The notes: generated by a model not told the origin, from the sequence alone. 64,000 bases of DNA from DATFNI01 sp963712305 (GCA_963712305.1 CAVQHI010000002.1:1963502-2027501), one strand, 5' to 3'; shown: positions 37,870-47,697, counted from the first letter of the stretch. A program made the numbers and translations.

Positions 37870-39123
37870 CTACTTCTTGCCAGATTTTAGCGCATCAATC
37901 TTGTTCCGGATTGTTTCGCTATTGTTCATGCGATACACTTTTTCCAGGTATTTTAGAGCGTTGGTTGTGTCATGTTGGGATTCATAGAATTCAGCCATTG
38001 AATTACAGGCGTTGGCACTTTTAGGGTAGTACTCGATTGCGAGTTCAAAGAACATTTTTGATTTTTCGGGATGATCCCAATCAAGGTTCATGGAACCCAG
38101 CATGTCTAATAGATCTTCCGGATAAGGCGGCGCCCGATACCCAAAATGATGGTATAGTTTGTTCTCCCGTTGCCTGACCGTTTGATACAGTGCCTCTTTC
38201 GGAGTATCAGGAGAATTAAACAGACTGGTGTTTTCCATCTGGAACCATTTAAACAGGGAAACCAGCCCGTCACGGATCGACGGATAAGCGATGGTTCCGT
38301 GAATCTCATCCGGGTAAAATTTCCACTGTAAGGACAAATTGCTATCCGAATGTTTTCGAACGAAGTTCCGAAATGAAATATTGGAGCGGGCGAACAGTGT
38401 ATAATCTGTTGTGTCTTTCATCACGTTATCGATCGTGATGTTTGGATTTTGCATGTCCAACTGACCATTCAATGAAATAAATAAAGATTTCCCATCAAAC
38501 TTATTGGGCGCAAACACTTTCTTTGCATGTCGGAGAATGGTTTGACGATCCCAATCCAGGCTCGGGTCGATGGCGATATAGTTGGCAAACAAATCGGGGT
38601 CGGTCAGAAGAGTATGAATCGTAAATAATCCGCCATACGAATGACCGATCAGTGTCCGGTAACGGGTTACACGAAATTTCTTTTCTACATAAGGGATAAG
38701 TTCATTCATCAGGAATTGGGTAAACTGCCCGGCTCCGCCGCTTGGCTCGTTGAACGACATCCCATATTTGGTTTTGATGACCGTTGGAGTTAAATCCCGT
38801 GTCCGGTGGGTGTGATTTGAAATCCCTATTAGAACCATCTCCGGCACGTAACCTCCGCTATAAAATTCAAGTGCGTTGGCAACCGCCGGAAGCAACAGTT
38901 TACCGTCCAAAATATACGCAACAGGGTAAGACCGGTTGGTTTGTTGGTAATAGTCCCTGGGTACCTGGACATAGATCTCCCTGGTTTCATTCAGGATATC
39001 TGAATGTACGCTGTCAATCATCCCGACTTTATACAGGTATGAATGGCTTACCTGAGCATGCGACAGACTCGTTACACAAACAAATAAACCGGTAAAGGAG
39101 ATAACTAACCAAAATCTTATCAT
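37870..39123 (-). CDS. Exported esterase (PF00756-type alpha/beta hydrolase) with C-terminal TPR-like segment
   Basis: A 417-residue protein with signal peptide (about 1-23, LSHA-Q). The esterase core resembles the D/IroE/Fes family: REIYVQVPRDYYQQTNRSYP, PVAYILDGKLLLPAV, and the nucleophile elbow TLIGHSYGGLFTIH. His in PDEIHGTIAYPSI is the likely catalytic base. The last ~80 residues read as helical TPR-like repeats (KMFFELAIEYYPKSANACNS; ALKYLEKVYRMN). Siderophore or carbohydrate esters are typical substrates of the family, but neither context nor sequence decides. Confidence 0.88.
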   Translation of the reverse strand: MIRFWLVISFTGLFVCVTSLSHAQVSHSYLYKVGMIDSVHSDILNETREIYVQVPRDYYQQTNRSYPVAYILDGKLLLPAVANALEFYSGGYVPEMVLIGISNHTHRTRDLTPTVIKTKYGMSFNEPSGGAGQFTQFLMNELIPYVEKKFRVTRYRTLIGHSYGGLFTIHTLLTDPDLFANYIAIDPSLDWDRQTILRHAKKVFAPNKFDGKSLFISLNGQLDMQNPNITIDNVMKDTTDYTLFARSNISFRNFVRKHSDSNLSLQWKFYPDEIHGTIAYPSIRDGLVSLFKWFQMENTSLFNSPDTPKEALYQTVRQRENKLYHHFGYRAPPYPEDLLDMLGSMNLDWDHPEKSKMFFELAIEYYPKSANACNSMAEFYESQHDTTNALKYLEKVYRMNNSETIRNKIDALKSGKK

Positions 39124-39363
39124 GTATTTAGAATAGGAGGTGGACAGGTGAGAAACGGAAACCGAATCAACATCCGGAAAAAATAAATTTTACCAAAAAA
39201 AGAAAATCAGTTCAAATATAAAAAGGGTCAATGAATCTGGATAAGGTACCCCGATTAGGTTATTAAGTTCGGACTTTATCAGTATTTACAAAGATTACAT
39301 CATGATTTACAAAGGTTCTACGAGTATATTATAACAAAGGCATAACGCTAACCTGAACTGATT

Positions 39364-40383
39364 ATGAAAAAAGCTTTTCATATATCATTGATGGGGTGGA
39401 ACAAATTTCTGAGAGATAATGCAGATGTATACAATATCTATGTGCCTGTTAAAAGAGATGTTGCTATAGATTACGAACTGATTAATAACATCTCTGCCTC
39501 ACCTATTGTTTACAACACCCCAAAACCTGTTACTCCCCTTAAATTATTCTTCCTCCCTGTAAAAGAGAATGTCAGCGTTGAGCCAGCAGCTGCTGTGCGA
39601 AAAAATGTAATCGTTGGTACACCGGCTTGTGATCTTGCCGCATTAGGCATTTTGGATGAAATGTACCTGACACCGCCATTTGTCGACAGATATTACAAGG
39701 CAAGAAGAGAGAATACCATTTTAATAGGCACGGATTGTCATGATGTATTAGAGCATTGCCACTGCACGACCTACGGTATAAAACCATATCCCACCCAAAA
39801 TCATGATATTTCACTTTCCGTCATTGATGAAAGAGTCTATTTACATATTAACACCGGCAAGGGTGAAGCATTTCTGGAAGAGCTGATTAAAGTTACTAAT
39901 CCGGCTGAACTCAGTGAGGAAGATATTGAATTGGTCCATTCCAAAAGGCTGGGTACCCAAAAGAGGCTGGATGAGAAAAATGCTCAGTTGCCGGGATATG
40001 TGGAAACCGGCGAGCTGATCAAAAATTCCGACGATGCTATCTGGGAAAAATATGCAAAGGCTTGCGTATCCTGCGGCGCGTGTACCGCGATTTGTCCCAC
40101 CTGCACCTGTTTCCTGTTGATTGACCTGCCGGGGCTTGAAAAGATAAGACAGCTGGATGCGTGCCAATACCCGGGCTTTGCACGAATCGCGGCAGGAGAA
40201 GATCATCTTAAGAATCTGACCGACAGATTTAAAAACCGGTATCTGTGCAAATATGTCTGGAAACATGAAAAATTCGACTCCCTCGCCTGTACCGGCTGCG
40301 GAAGGTGTATCGAAACCTGCATCGGCGGCATCGATAAAAACGAGTTGTTCATGGAATTGGCTTCTGTATTAGAAGCAGAGTAG
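39364..40383 (+). CDS. Sulfhydrogenase-type beta subunit: two-[4Fe-4S] electron-transfer protein
   Basis: A 339-residue soluble iron-sulfur protein related to the beta subunit of archaeal sulfhydrogenases (HydB/ShyB) and to AsrA of anaerobic sulfite reductase. The N-terminal part has VGTPACDLAALGILDEMY and GTDCHDVLEHCHC; the C-terminal part carries two [4Fe-4S] motifs, Cys234-237-240-244 (CVSCGACTAIC) and Cys309-312-315-319 (CTGCGRCIETC). It passes electrons between the flavoprotein encoded 8 bp downstream and other Fe-S subunits. First gene of the hydrogenase cluster, so it probably gives the complex an NAD(P)H-linked input or output. Confidence 0.85.
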   Translation: MKKAFHISLMGWNKFLRDNADVYNIYVPVKRDVAIDYELINNISASPIVYNTPKPVTPLKLFFLPVKENVSVEPAAAVRKNVIVGTPACDLAALGILDEMYLTPPFVDRYYKARRENTILIGTDCHDVLEHCHCTTYGIKPYPTQNHDISLSVIDERVYLHINTGKGEAFLEELIKVTNPAELSEEDIELVHSKRLGTQKRLDEKNAQLPGYVETGELIKNSDDAIWEKYAKACVSCGACTAICPTCTCFLLIDLPGLEKIRQLDACQYPGFARIAAGEDHLKNLTDRFKNRYLCKYVWKHEKFDSLACTGCGRCIETCIGGIDKNELFMELASVLEAE

Positions 40384-40390
40384 AGGGTAT

Positions 40391-41215
40391 ATGATTACCA
40401 ATGATAACATATATAAACCTTTTAGGGCAAAGGTCGAAAGCATTGTCGAGGAATCGCCTTTGATCAAGACTTTCGTTCTTAGAACGGAGCATGACTTTTC
40501 CTTTAAAACAGGGGAGTTTATAGAACTCACTCTTGATGGCATTGGGGAAGCCCCCTTTACGCCGTCTTCGTCACCACTTGAGCATGAGAAAATAGAGGTC
40601 ACCATTATGAAGACCGGGTATGTGACCGACAGACTGCATGCCATAGAACCGGGAGAGGTTTTAGGAATCAGGGGACCATACGGCAGGGGGTATCCGCTTG
40701 ATAAGTTTTATGGCAAGGAAATCGTGATCCTGGGCGGCGGGTGCGGTTTTGCACCGATTCGTTCCCTCATGTACAACCTGATCGCTGAAAAAGACAAATT
40801 AAAGAAAGTGATCCTCTGTTATGGGGCGAAGACGCCTGAAGATTGTATTTATAAACCATTTGTATCCGAAATAAGGAAGATTGACAAGTTTAAAGTATAC
40901 CAAAGCGTAGACCACGCCGATGAAAACTGGGAGGAAAAGGAAGGGGTGGTTACGGTATTGCTGGATGATCTCGACGTAGATATTCAAAACTCCGTGGCCG
41001 TGGTTTGCGGACCACCGGTAATGATGAAGTTCGGCACTATGAAGCTGCTGGAAATGGGATACAAGGATGAAGATATCTACTTGTCGATGGAGAAGAATAT
41101 GTCATGTGCTCTGGGGAAATGCGGCCACTGCATGATGGGCGATTATTTCGTCTGCAAGGACGGGCCCGTTTTCAGCTATGATGAGATCAAGGATTATCCA
41201 AATATCTGGATGTAA
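40391..41215 (+). CDS. Sulfhydrogenase-type gamma subunit: FAD/NAD(P)-binding [2Fe-2S] oxidoreductase
   Basis: A 274-residue diaphorase subunit of the HydG/ShyC/AsrB type. FAD-binding barrel about 12-110 with RGPYGRGYPL; NAD(P)-binding fold with EIVILGGGCGFAPIRSLMY (about residues 112-130) and VCGPPVMMKFG; C-terminal [2Fe-2S] site Cys239, Cys244, Cys247, Cys255, of the dihydroorotate-dehydrogenase electron-transfer type. It should exchange hydride with NAD(P)H and single electrons with the Fe-S partner upstream. The gap downstream is a palindromic repeat. Confidence 0.88.
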   Translation: MITNDNIYKPFRAKVESIVEESPLIKTFVLRTEHDFSFKTGEFIELTLDGIGEAPFTPSSSPLEHEKIEVTIMKTGYVTDRLHAIEPGEVLGIRGPYGRGYPLDKFYGKEIVILGGGCGFAPIRSLMYNLIAEKDKLKKVILCYGAKTPEDCIYKPFVSEIRKIDKFKVYQSVDHADENWEEKEGVVTVLLDDLDVDIQNSVAVVCGPPVMMKFGTMKLLEMGYKDEDIYLSMEKNMSCALGKCGHCMMGDYFVCKDGPVFSYDEIKDYPNIWM

Positions 41216-41262
41216 TTAAGCTGAATTTGATGACAAAAAGAACTATAAACTTATCGCCCTAA

Positions 41263-41406
41263 TGTCATTCCGAGTTTAGCGGAGCGGAATCGAGGAATCA
41301 AAAATGGCTACTCGTGGATTAATAGCTAGTTCCTATACAGAATTTCACGGACGAGATAGATTTTTTTCCCAACACCTCGGGATTCCACTTCATCCGAAAT
41401 GATAAC
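41263..41406. repeat. Palindromic dispersed repeat (TGTCATTCCGAG type) in the hydrogenase cluster
   Basis: Left end TGTCATTCCGAG with GGAATCGAGGAATC; right end CACCTCGGGATTCCACTTC then CCGAAATGATAACA. The ends are imperfectly inverted. It fills the gap between the flavoprotein gene and the ferredoxin-like gene. Confidence 0.7.
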
Positions 41407-41473
41407 AGGATGGTTTTAGAGCATTAAACTTTTTATCTGAATGACGTCGAATTGAGTCACTAAACTGTAGAAA

Positions 41474-41959
41474 ATGCCCAACAAGAAGATACTCATCGAT
41501 CTTATAAAGCTCAGGGAACTTGGAGCTAATAAAACGGAAGGACTTGATCCGTCATTGCTGAATAACGGAGCATTAAAAACCATCCGGGAATTGGCAACCT
41601 TCCAATATACATGCCGGAGATGTAAAGACGCTCCCTGCATCAAGGCTTGTCCGGCCAATGCCCTGGAAAAGGATGAAACCGGTACGGTAACCCGGTCGCT
41701 GAATCTTTGCATACGATGCAAGTCCTGCATAGCTGTGTGTCCATTTGGAACCATGATGAATGATCTGTTTGAGGTGAAGACGTCGGATTACACATACTAT
41801 GATCTGTCTGATGAGGAGGCATTAAAGAAATTTGTGGCTTCATTTCCAGAAGGTGTCGTAAGTCTTGTGGAAGTGGAAAAAGAGGAAAAAGAAAATATTC
41901 ATGAATTGTCAGACCGGGTTTGGATAAGAGAATATGCCTGGTCTGATGTGCAATCGTAA
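41474..41959 (+). CDS. HycB/CooF-like polyferredoxin subunit
   Basis: A 161-residue iron-sulfur protein. Two cysteine clusters are clear: CRRCKDAPCIKAC (C-x2-C-x4-C-x3-C) and CIRCKSCIAVC (C-x2-C-x2-C-x3-C), enough for two [4Fe-4S] centres. The spacing of the first is that of HycB/CooF/DMSO-reductase-B-type electron carriers. The rest is acidic (VEVEKEEKENIHEL). It probably relays electrons between the soluble HydB/HydG-like pair and the membrane hydrogenase. It stands between two palindromic repeats. Confidence 0.85.
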   Translation: MPNKKILIDLIKLRELGANKTEGLDPSLLNNGALKTIRELATFQYTCRRCKDAPCIKACPANALEKDETGTVTRSLNLCIRCKSCIAVCPFGTMMNDLFEVKTSDYTYYDLSDEEALKKFVASFPEGVVSLVEVEKEEKENIHELSDRVWIREYAWSDVQS

Positions 41960-42034
41960 ATAATCGTGGAGGATTACTTTTTGATGATATGACATACACA
42001 AAATGACTCAAAATTCTACCTTTTACACTACCTC

Positions 42035-42201
42035 TGTCATCCTGATTTTTTCTCCGATTATCGGAGAAAAAGTAGGATCTCGTTTCGCATCTGGCAGCGA
42101 TAATTTCACAGGTGACAATCGTACCCGTTTCCCACGAGATCCTTCGCCCCCAAAGGATAGTTTTCTGACCGATAGTTCCGCTGAATGGGCTCAGGATGAC
42201 A
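42035..42201. repeat. Palindromic dispersed repeat with perfect 11-bp terminal inverted repeats
   Basis: TGTCATCCTGA (42035-42045) and TCAGGATGACA (42191-42201) are exact inverted copies; inside, GGATCTCGTTTCGC and ACGAGATCCTTCGCCC also pair. Nested hairpin TCTCCGATTATCGGAGA is near the left end. Non-coding. Confidence 0.85.
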
Positions 42202-42257
42202 TACTTGTTTTTGAGATCTGACATCACTCGCAGTGACAATATGAGGGACGTAAAATC

Positions 42258-43184
42258 ATGACACTGTTTTTTTACTACCTGGTTTTTCCCGGTTTGATAT
42301 TTGCTGCTATCAGCGGCGGGATATTATCATGGTTTGACCGAAAGGTGACGGCCTGGGTACAGTTCAGAAAGGGCCCGCCATTCTTCCAGCCTTTTTATGA
42401 TTTTCTGAAGCTGCTGCTTGTCAAAGAAACTATTGTACCTGCAAAGGGTTCAGTGAGTGTGTTTTTATTAGCCCCTGTCATTGCATTGTTTGGAGCTACC
42501 ATGTCAGCTGTGTTCATCCTATTGGCAGCCTTTGGAATAAACACAGGCTTCATGGGAGATGTTATTGTTGTTTTTTACCTGCTAAACATTCCTGCTGTAT
42601 CGTATATCATTGGCGCCATGGCTTCCGGGAATCCCTTGGCCTCTGTCGGTGCTTCCAGAGAAATCAAATTGATCATCAGCTATGAACTCACGTTTCTGCT
42701 GGTGGTCGCTGCGGTGATTTTCAAGGCGGGGATGAGTATAAGTTTGTACGATATCATTCAGGCCCAGGCAGGTCATGCATTTATAGGTAGTCTATCCGGA
42801 ATCATTTTGTTTATCGCAGCGATATTTTGCATCCAGGCGAAGCTGGGATTAGTCCCGTTTGATATCGCCGAGGCAGAAACGGAAATAAACCACGGATCTT
42901 TCATAGAATACTCAGGTTCTGCTTATGCTATCATCCTGCTGACCAAATATATCATGCTGTTTACGCTCCCTGCTTTTCTCGTGGTGCTGTTTTTGGGAGG
43001 ATTCAGCGTATCGGGCATGGGAGTGGTCTACTCGATCTTGAAGATCATAGCAGTAGTGCTATTGATCACACTCATTCGCAATACCAATCCGAGGGTAAAA
43101 ATAGAACAGGCTATGCGGTTCTTCTTCATTTGGATGAACGTGCTGGTGATCATCGCCATCGTATTGATGTGGTTCGGACTTTAA
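42258..43184 (+). CDS. Group 4 [NiFe]-hydrogenase membrane subunit (NuoH/EchB/MbhM-like)
   Basis: A 308-residue, about eight-helix protein of the complex I subunit 1 family, forming the heel that docks the hydrogenase head on the membrane and the start of the proton path. Diagnostic blocks: GGILSWFDRKVTAWVQFRKG, AKLGLVPFDIAEAETEINHG (acidic funnel residues retained) and FIEYSGSAYAIILLTKYI. First of an uninterrupted run of hydrogenase genes; 9 bp to the small subunit. Confidence 0.93.
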   Translation: MTLFFYYLVFPGLIFAAISGGILSWFDRKVTAWVQFRKGPPFFQPFYDFLKLLLVKETIVPAKGSVSVFLLAPVIALFGATMSAVFILLAAFGINTGFMGDVIVVFYLLNIPAVSYIIGAMASGNPLASVGASREIKLIISYELTFLLVVAAVIFKAGMSISLYDIIQAQAGHAFIGSLSGIILFIAAIFCIQAKLGLVPFDIAEAETEINHGSFIEYSGSAYAIILLTKYIMLFTLPAFLVVLFLGGFSVSGMGVVYSILKIIAVVLLITLIRNTNPRVKIEQAMRFFFIWMNVLVIIAIVLMWFGL

Positions 43185-43193
43185 TCGTAACCA

Positions 43194-43616
43194 ATGAGCT
43201 TTAAAGAGCACATATTTAAAAAGTCTTTGTGGTTATTCCACTTTGGGGGAGCCTCGTGCAATAACTGTGATATTGAAATCCTCGATTGTCTGACACCCCG
43301 GTATGATGTCGAGCGATTCGGGATCAAGCTGGTAGGCAGTATACGTCACGCTGACGTACTCCTGGTCACGGGCTCCATCAATAAAAAAGATAAAGAGAGG
43401 TTGCTGGAAATTTATAAGCAGGCCCCCAAACCTATTCTGGTCGTTGCAATGGGAGCCTGCGGATGCACGGGAGGCATTTTTGCCGAGGGCAATACCTTTG
43501 CCGGTCCGGTTGATACCATTATTCCCGTTGACGCCTACATCCCGGGATGTCCTCCCAAACCGGAAGCGATACTTGCCGGCATTGTAAAACTTATAAACAG
43601 GAGTAACGGCAAATGA
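43194..43616 (+). CDS. Group 4 [NiFe]-hydrogenase small subunit (NuoB/EchC/MbhJ-like)
   Basis: A 140-residue subunit carrying the proximal [4Fe-4S] cluster. Ligands lie in GGASCNNCDIEILD, GACGCTGGIF and IPGCPPKPEAI. Hydrogenase small subunits of group 4 are this short, compared with the longer periplasmic ones. Starts 9 bp after NuoH-like and overlaps the next gene by 4 bp. Confidence 0.93.
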   Translation: MSFKEHIFKKSLWLFHFGGASCNNCDIEILDCLTPRYDVERFGIKLVGSIRHADVLLVTGSINKKDKERLLEIYKQAPKPILVVAMGACGCTGGIFAEGNTFAGPVDTIIPVDAYIPGCPPKPEAILAGIVKLINRSNGK

Positions 43617-44044
43617 CTGTAAAAGAAATCAAAGAGTATATAGAAGCAAAATGGTCCGGAAAGATCAGTGAAATAGATCTAAAAAGTGACAAACGGCTTT
43701 TCATAACCATTAATGCTGAATATTTGCAGGAGGTCGCCAACTATCTGTTTGATGACCTGAAATGCCGGTTTATCACCGCTTCTGCTCTGCAGTCAAACCA
43801 TGATTTTGAGATCTTTTATCACTTCAGCCTAGATGACACAGGACTGATTATCAATGTTCATGTCGTGTTGCCGGAGTCAAAACCCGAGGTGGAATCCTTG
43901 GCTAATATTTCGGTGGCAACCAACTGGATAGAGCGAGAAATGCACGAATTGTTTGGCATCACTTTTTTGAACCATCCAAACATGGAAAAACTGATTTCTG
44001 AAGGCAACTGGGAAGAAGGGGAATATCCATTAAGAAAGAATTGA
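43613..44044 (+). CDS. NuoC/EchD/MbhK-like hydrogenase subunit
   Basis: A 143-residue subunit of the complex I 30-kDa type. The C-terminal signature EREMHELFGITFLNHPNMEK and the ending YPLRKN are diagnostic. It binds the large subunit but carries no cofactor. ATGA overlap with the small subunit gene; 4 bp to the large-subunit ATG. Confidence 0.9.
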   Translation: MTVKEIKEYIEAKWSGKISEIDLKSDKRLFITINAEYLQEVANYLFDDLKCRFITASALQSNHDFEIFYHFSLDDTGLIINVHVVLPESKPEVESLANISVATNWIEREMHELFGITFLNHPNMEKLISEGNWEEGEYPLRKN

Positions 44045-44048
44045 TGTG

Positions 44049-45272
44049 ATGGAAAAAAAGACTCAAAAAAAGATCAATACGATTATACCGATCGGTCCGT
44101 ATCATCCTTTGCAGGAGGAACCGGAGCTTTTTAAGCTTTATTGTGAAGGGGAGTCGGTCAAAGACGTGGAATGGGTGACGGGATATAACCATCGGGGTAT
44201 TGAAAAGCTCAGTGAATCAAAAACCTTCGATCAGGTATTCTTCCTGGTCGAGCGCGTATGCGGTATTTGTTCGACGTCCCATCCCTTTGCCTTTGCCAAC
44301 TGCATGGAAGAAGTAGCCAATGTGGAAATACCGGACCGGGCCAAGTACATTCGCAGCATCATCGGGGAATTGGAACGAATACACAGTCACCTGCTGTGGG
44401 TCGGACTTGCGGGTCATTTTCTGGGATATAACACGGTGTTCATGTGGGCTTGGAAGTACCGCGAACCGGTCCTGGATCTGTTTGAGATGATCTCGGGTAA
44501 CCGAAACAGCTATGCCATGTTCAAAATCGGGGGTGTCAGAAGGGATATTGAAAACGATAAAATCCCTCGTATGCGGGAAGTACTGGATACCGTCAAGAGC
44601 AAGACCAATATGCTGATTGGCGCCGTTCTGGATGACCCGGTCATTCATGCAAGAACTAAGGGCGTCGGTGTACTTACAAAAGAAGATATCATTGAGTACG
44701 GTGCGTTAGGTCCGGCGGCACGGGCTTCGGGTGTTCCGATTGACGTTAGGAGGGATGATCCATACGCCGCCTATCCGCTTGTCGATTGGAAAATGATCAC
44801 GGCTGAAGAAGGGGATGTGTTTGCAAAAGCCAAAGTCCGTTTGCTCGAGTTGCTGGAATCAATCTCAATCATTGAGCAATGCTTTGACGGATTAAAAAAA
44901 GAACCGGAAGGCACCATCGATACCATCGTAAAAGAAATTCCTGCCGGTATTGGCACCGGACGTGCTGAAGCACCACGTGGGGAGGTCTTCCATTTTGTCG
45001 AAACGGATGGCAGTAATTATCCCAAGAGACATAAGATACGTGCACCAAGCTATATGAATATCCCCACATTCAAGAAATCGTGTGTCGGCCAATCCATTTC
45101 CGATGCGACTATTGCTTTAGCGGCAGTCGACCCGTGCTATTGTTGCACAGAGCGAATGGGCTTTGCCTATGATTACGAGACGAAGGAGAAGATTTTGGAC
45201 GGGAAGGAATTGGTGAAGTTGGGGCAGGTAAAAACAAAAGCCATGCGGGTTAAGATGGAACAAAAATCATGA
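44049..45272 (+). CDS. Group 4 [NiFe]-hydrogenase large (catalytic) subunit
   Basis: A 407-residue NuoD-like subunit; ATG at 44049 preferred over GTG at 44046. Both nickel-binding motifs are intact: Cys71 and Cys74 in ERVCGICSTSH and Cys363 and Cys366 in DPCYCCTER. This makes it a true [NiFe] hydrogenase rather than complex I or the Mbx/Mbs sulfane reductase, which lack these ligands. The sequence continues 38 residues past Arg369, and CTER-M matches the HycE-type processing site (cleavage after Arg); a HycI-type protease is encoded at 52241. Active site for H2 evolution or uptake on the cytoplasmic side. Confidence 0.94.
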   Translation: MEKKTQKKINTIIPIGPYHPLQEEPELFKLYCEGESVKDVEWVTGYNHRGIEKLSESKTFDQVFFLVERVCGICSTSHPFAFANCMEEVANVEIPDRAKYIRSIIGELERIHSHLLWVGLAGHFLGYNTVFMWAWKYREPVLDLFEMISGNRNSYAMFKIGGVRRDIENDKIPRMREVLDTVKSKTNMLIGAVLDDPVIHARTKGVGVLTKEDIIEYGALGPAARASGVPIDVRRDDPYAAYPLVDWKMITAEEGDVFAKAKVRLLELLESISIIEQCFDGLKKEPEGTIDTIVKEIPAGIGTGRAEAPRGEVFHFVETDGSNYPKRHKIRAPSYMNIPTFKKSCVGQSISDATIALAAVDPCYCCTERMGFAYDYETKEKILDGKELVKLGQVKTKAMRVKMEQKS

Positions 45273-47131
45273 GTATTATTGAACAACTCATATTGATTCC
45301 CGTTTTGGTGGGTGTACTGTTGCTCCTCATACCGGAGAAGGTTAGGCCCGTTAAGGTGGGGCTGGCTTTAATTACGTCAGCATATACCCTGTACGAAGCA
45401 ATCCTGTTGTACTTAAACGGATTGATGGGCAGCCAGCTGATTTTCATCAGTTCTACCAGTCATATACTTTTCGGTACCGAACATGTAATGACTAACCTTG
45501 ATTCCCATAACCTGTTTTGGATAGATGGACTTAGCCAGCTCATCGTTCTGTTTGTTGGTATTTTTACGCTTTTAGTAGCCATATATTCCATCTACTACAT
45601 TACTAAGGAGAAGAACGTTGATGGTTATTACGGTTATTTGCTGCTAACACTCGGCGCCTCAAATGGTGCCGCGTTAGCCAATCATCTCCTGTTGTTCATG
45701 ACCTTCTGGGGTATCCTGGCGCTCACACTTTTTAAACTGATCAAGGCTTATGACGAGGAAAGTGCCAATGCCGCGAACAAATCGCTGATCCTTGTTGGCG
45801 GGTCGGATGTGCTTATGTTATTCGGTATCGGCTTGATCTGGAGCGTTAGTGATACGTTAAACATGTCGCAGCTTACGCTGGGCACCACAACTGGAATAGG
45901 GGTTTGGTCATTTATTTTTCTGTTAATCGGCGCTTTCACCAAAGCAGGTGCCTTCCCGTTCCATACCTGGGTACCCGAATATACGAAAAAGGCCCCGGCG
46001 TCGTCTTCTGCTTTCTTGCCTGCTTCACTCGATAAGCTGCTGGGTATTTACTTCATGGCAAGGCTTTGCAACTATATATTCATTCTGAATGAGTGGCTCA
46101 CTTTTTCCATTATCTCGATAGGTGTTGCAACGATCATTATCGGGGTAATGATGGCGCTTGTCCAGCACAATTATAAGAAACTTTTAGGATATCACGCCGT
46201 GTCGCAGGTCGGGTATATGGTGGTAGGGTTAGGCATGGGTACGGTATTAGGCATCATTGGCGGCCTCTTTCATATGATCAATAATGCTTTGTATAAGAAT
46301 GGATTGTTCCTGGTTGCCGGAAATGTTGAAGAACAAACGGGAAAAAGTGACTTGAATGATACTGGTGGGTTGGCTGGAAATATGCCCGTAACATTCGTAA
46401 CCGCCCTGGTTTTTGCACTGTCCATTTCGGGCGTTCCACCCTTCAACGGATTTGCTTCCAAGTGGATCATCTACCAGGGGATCATAGATTTTGGAAAAGA
46501 AGCCGGACTGGCCAACAGCTTGTGGATTGTATGGCTGGCACTTGCTGTTATCGGGTCTGCTTTGACACTTGCCAGTTTTATCAAGTTCATATCCGGCATC
46601 TTTTTAGGCCGAAAGATTCCTAAATATTCAAAGGTGAAGGAATTGAATGCCATAAGACTCTCGCCAGTAGTAATCCTTGCTTTGGCATGTATCGGATTTG
46701 GGGTATTCGCCACCAATTATGTAGTACCGTATCTGTTCAGATTCGTTTCACATGATGTGGCTTACATCGGGGCGTGGGATTCTGTGACGGTATCGATCCT
46801 GGTACTGGTTTCTATCGTTCTGGGAGTTGTAGTTTATGCTGTCGGTGATATGAAAAGATTCCGGCGTGCAGACAGCTTTGTTGGAGGAGAGCAACTGCAG
46901 GATACTCTCAAATTCAATGTCACCGAATTTTACAATACCATCAGAGATTATAAACCATTCTCTTTCATGTACCGAAAGGCCGATGAAAAATGGTTTGATA
47001 TCTACTACTTATCGAAAGAAGGGGCATTGTGGGCTAATCGAAAAATCAGCAAAACGCATAACGGCATTTTGCTGACCTATGCCATCTGGTTTGTAGTTGG
47101 ACTCATTCTAATGTTGATGTTCTTTATGTAA
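45269..47131 (+). CDS. NuoL/MrpA-N-like ion-pumping membrane subunit
   Basis: A 620-residue antiporter-like subunit with about 14-16 helices. The core matches the proton-conducting M family (GAFTKAGAFPFHTWVPEYTK; HNYKKLLGYHAVSQVGYMVV; NNALYKNGLFLVAGNVEEQT; FALSISGVPPFNGFASKWII), keeping the essential Lys and Glu positions by eye. A C-terminal extension (VGGEQLQDTLKFNVTEFY) resembles the tail of NuoL-type proteins. The ATGA overlap with the large subunit couples catalysis and pumping genes. It is additional to the MrpD-like subunit at 48470. Confidence 0.88.
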   Translation: MSIIEQLILIPVLVGVLLLLIPEKVRPVKVGLALITSAYTLYEAILLYLNGLMGSQLIFISSTSHILFGTEHVMTNLDSHNLFWIDGLSQLIVLFVGIFTLLVAIYSIYYITKEKNVDGYYGYLLLTLGASNGAALANHLLLFMTFWGILALTLFKLIKAYDEESANAANKSLILVGGSDVLMLFGIGLIWSVSDTLNMSQLTLGTTTGIGVWSFIFLLIGAFTKAGAFPFHTWVPEYTKKAPASSSAFLPASLDKLLGIYFMARLCNYIFILNEWLTFSIISIGVATIIIGVMMALVQHNYKKLLGYHAVSQVGYMVVGLGMGTVLGIIGGLFHMINNALYKNGLFLVAGNVEEQTGKSDLNDTGGLAGNMPVTFVTALVFALSISGVPPFNGFASKWIIYQGIIDFGKEAGLANSLWIVWLALAVIGSALTLASFIKFISGIFLGRKIPKYSKVKELNAIRLSPVVILALACIGFGVFATNYVVPYLFRFVSHDVAYIGAWDSVTVSILVLVSIVLGVVVYAVGDMKRFRRADSFVGGEQLQDTLKFNVTEFYNTIRDYKPFSFMYRKADEKWFDIYYLSKEGALWANRKISKTHNGILLTYAIWFVVGLILMLMFFM

Positions 47132-47136
47132 TCATA

Positions 47137-47697
47137 ATGGAAACAATCTTAGCAATCATCATCGGATTCATGATCATCGGGGCCTTGTTTGCACTGCATG
47201 CAAAAGACTTATTGTCAGCCTTGATCTCCTGCGGAATCGTGGGATATGGACTGGTAATCTGCTTCCTGTTGCTCAAAGCGCCGGACCTGGCTATCGTGCA
47301 AATCGTAGTCGAAACGATCACACTGATCATCATGGTGGCGGTTGTACTGGATAGCACCAGTAGAGAATTGAAGGAAAAAGTAAGTATCGAAGTAAAAGGT
47401 ATTTCCTATGTTAATACACGGTATGTGGTCAATATAATTGTGGTTATTCTCTTTACCGCTTTGCTGTTGTTCTTCTTCAGTGAAAGCATCGATGTGTTGG
47501 CTCCATTCGGAGAACATGCGACAAGGATGTCCACGGCCTACATTGAACATGCAGCCGACCAGACAGGAAGTGCTAATCTTGTTACAGGAGTCATTTTTGA
47601 TTTCCGTGGATATGATACGCTTGGAGAGGCAACCATACTCTTCACAGCAGTAATCGGAATTCTGACCATTCTGAGAATCAAAGGAAAGGGAAAATAA
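47137..47697 (+). CDS. MbhD/MbhE-type subunit (DUF4040 plus MrpA C-terminal-like domain)
   Basis: A 186-residue membrane protein in which the two small subunits MbhD and MbhE of archaeal membrane hydrogenases appear fused. The first ~75 residues are DUF4040-like (DLLSALISCGIVGYGLVICF; KAPDLAIVQIVVETITLIIM). The second half ends FDFRGYDTLGEATILFTAVI, the MrpA C-terminal signature. Together with the NuoL-like gene it supplies what MrpA provides in Mrp antiporters. Confidence 0.87.
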   Translation: METILAIIIGFMIIGALFALHAKDLLSALISCGIVGYGLVICFLLLKAPDLAIVQIVVETITLIIMVAVVLDSTSRELKEKVSIEVKGISYVNTRYVVNIIVVILFTALLLFFFSESIDVLAPFGEHATRMSTAYIEHAADQTGSANLVTGVIFDFRGYDTLGEATILFTAVIGILTILRIKGKGK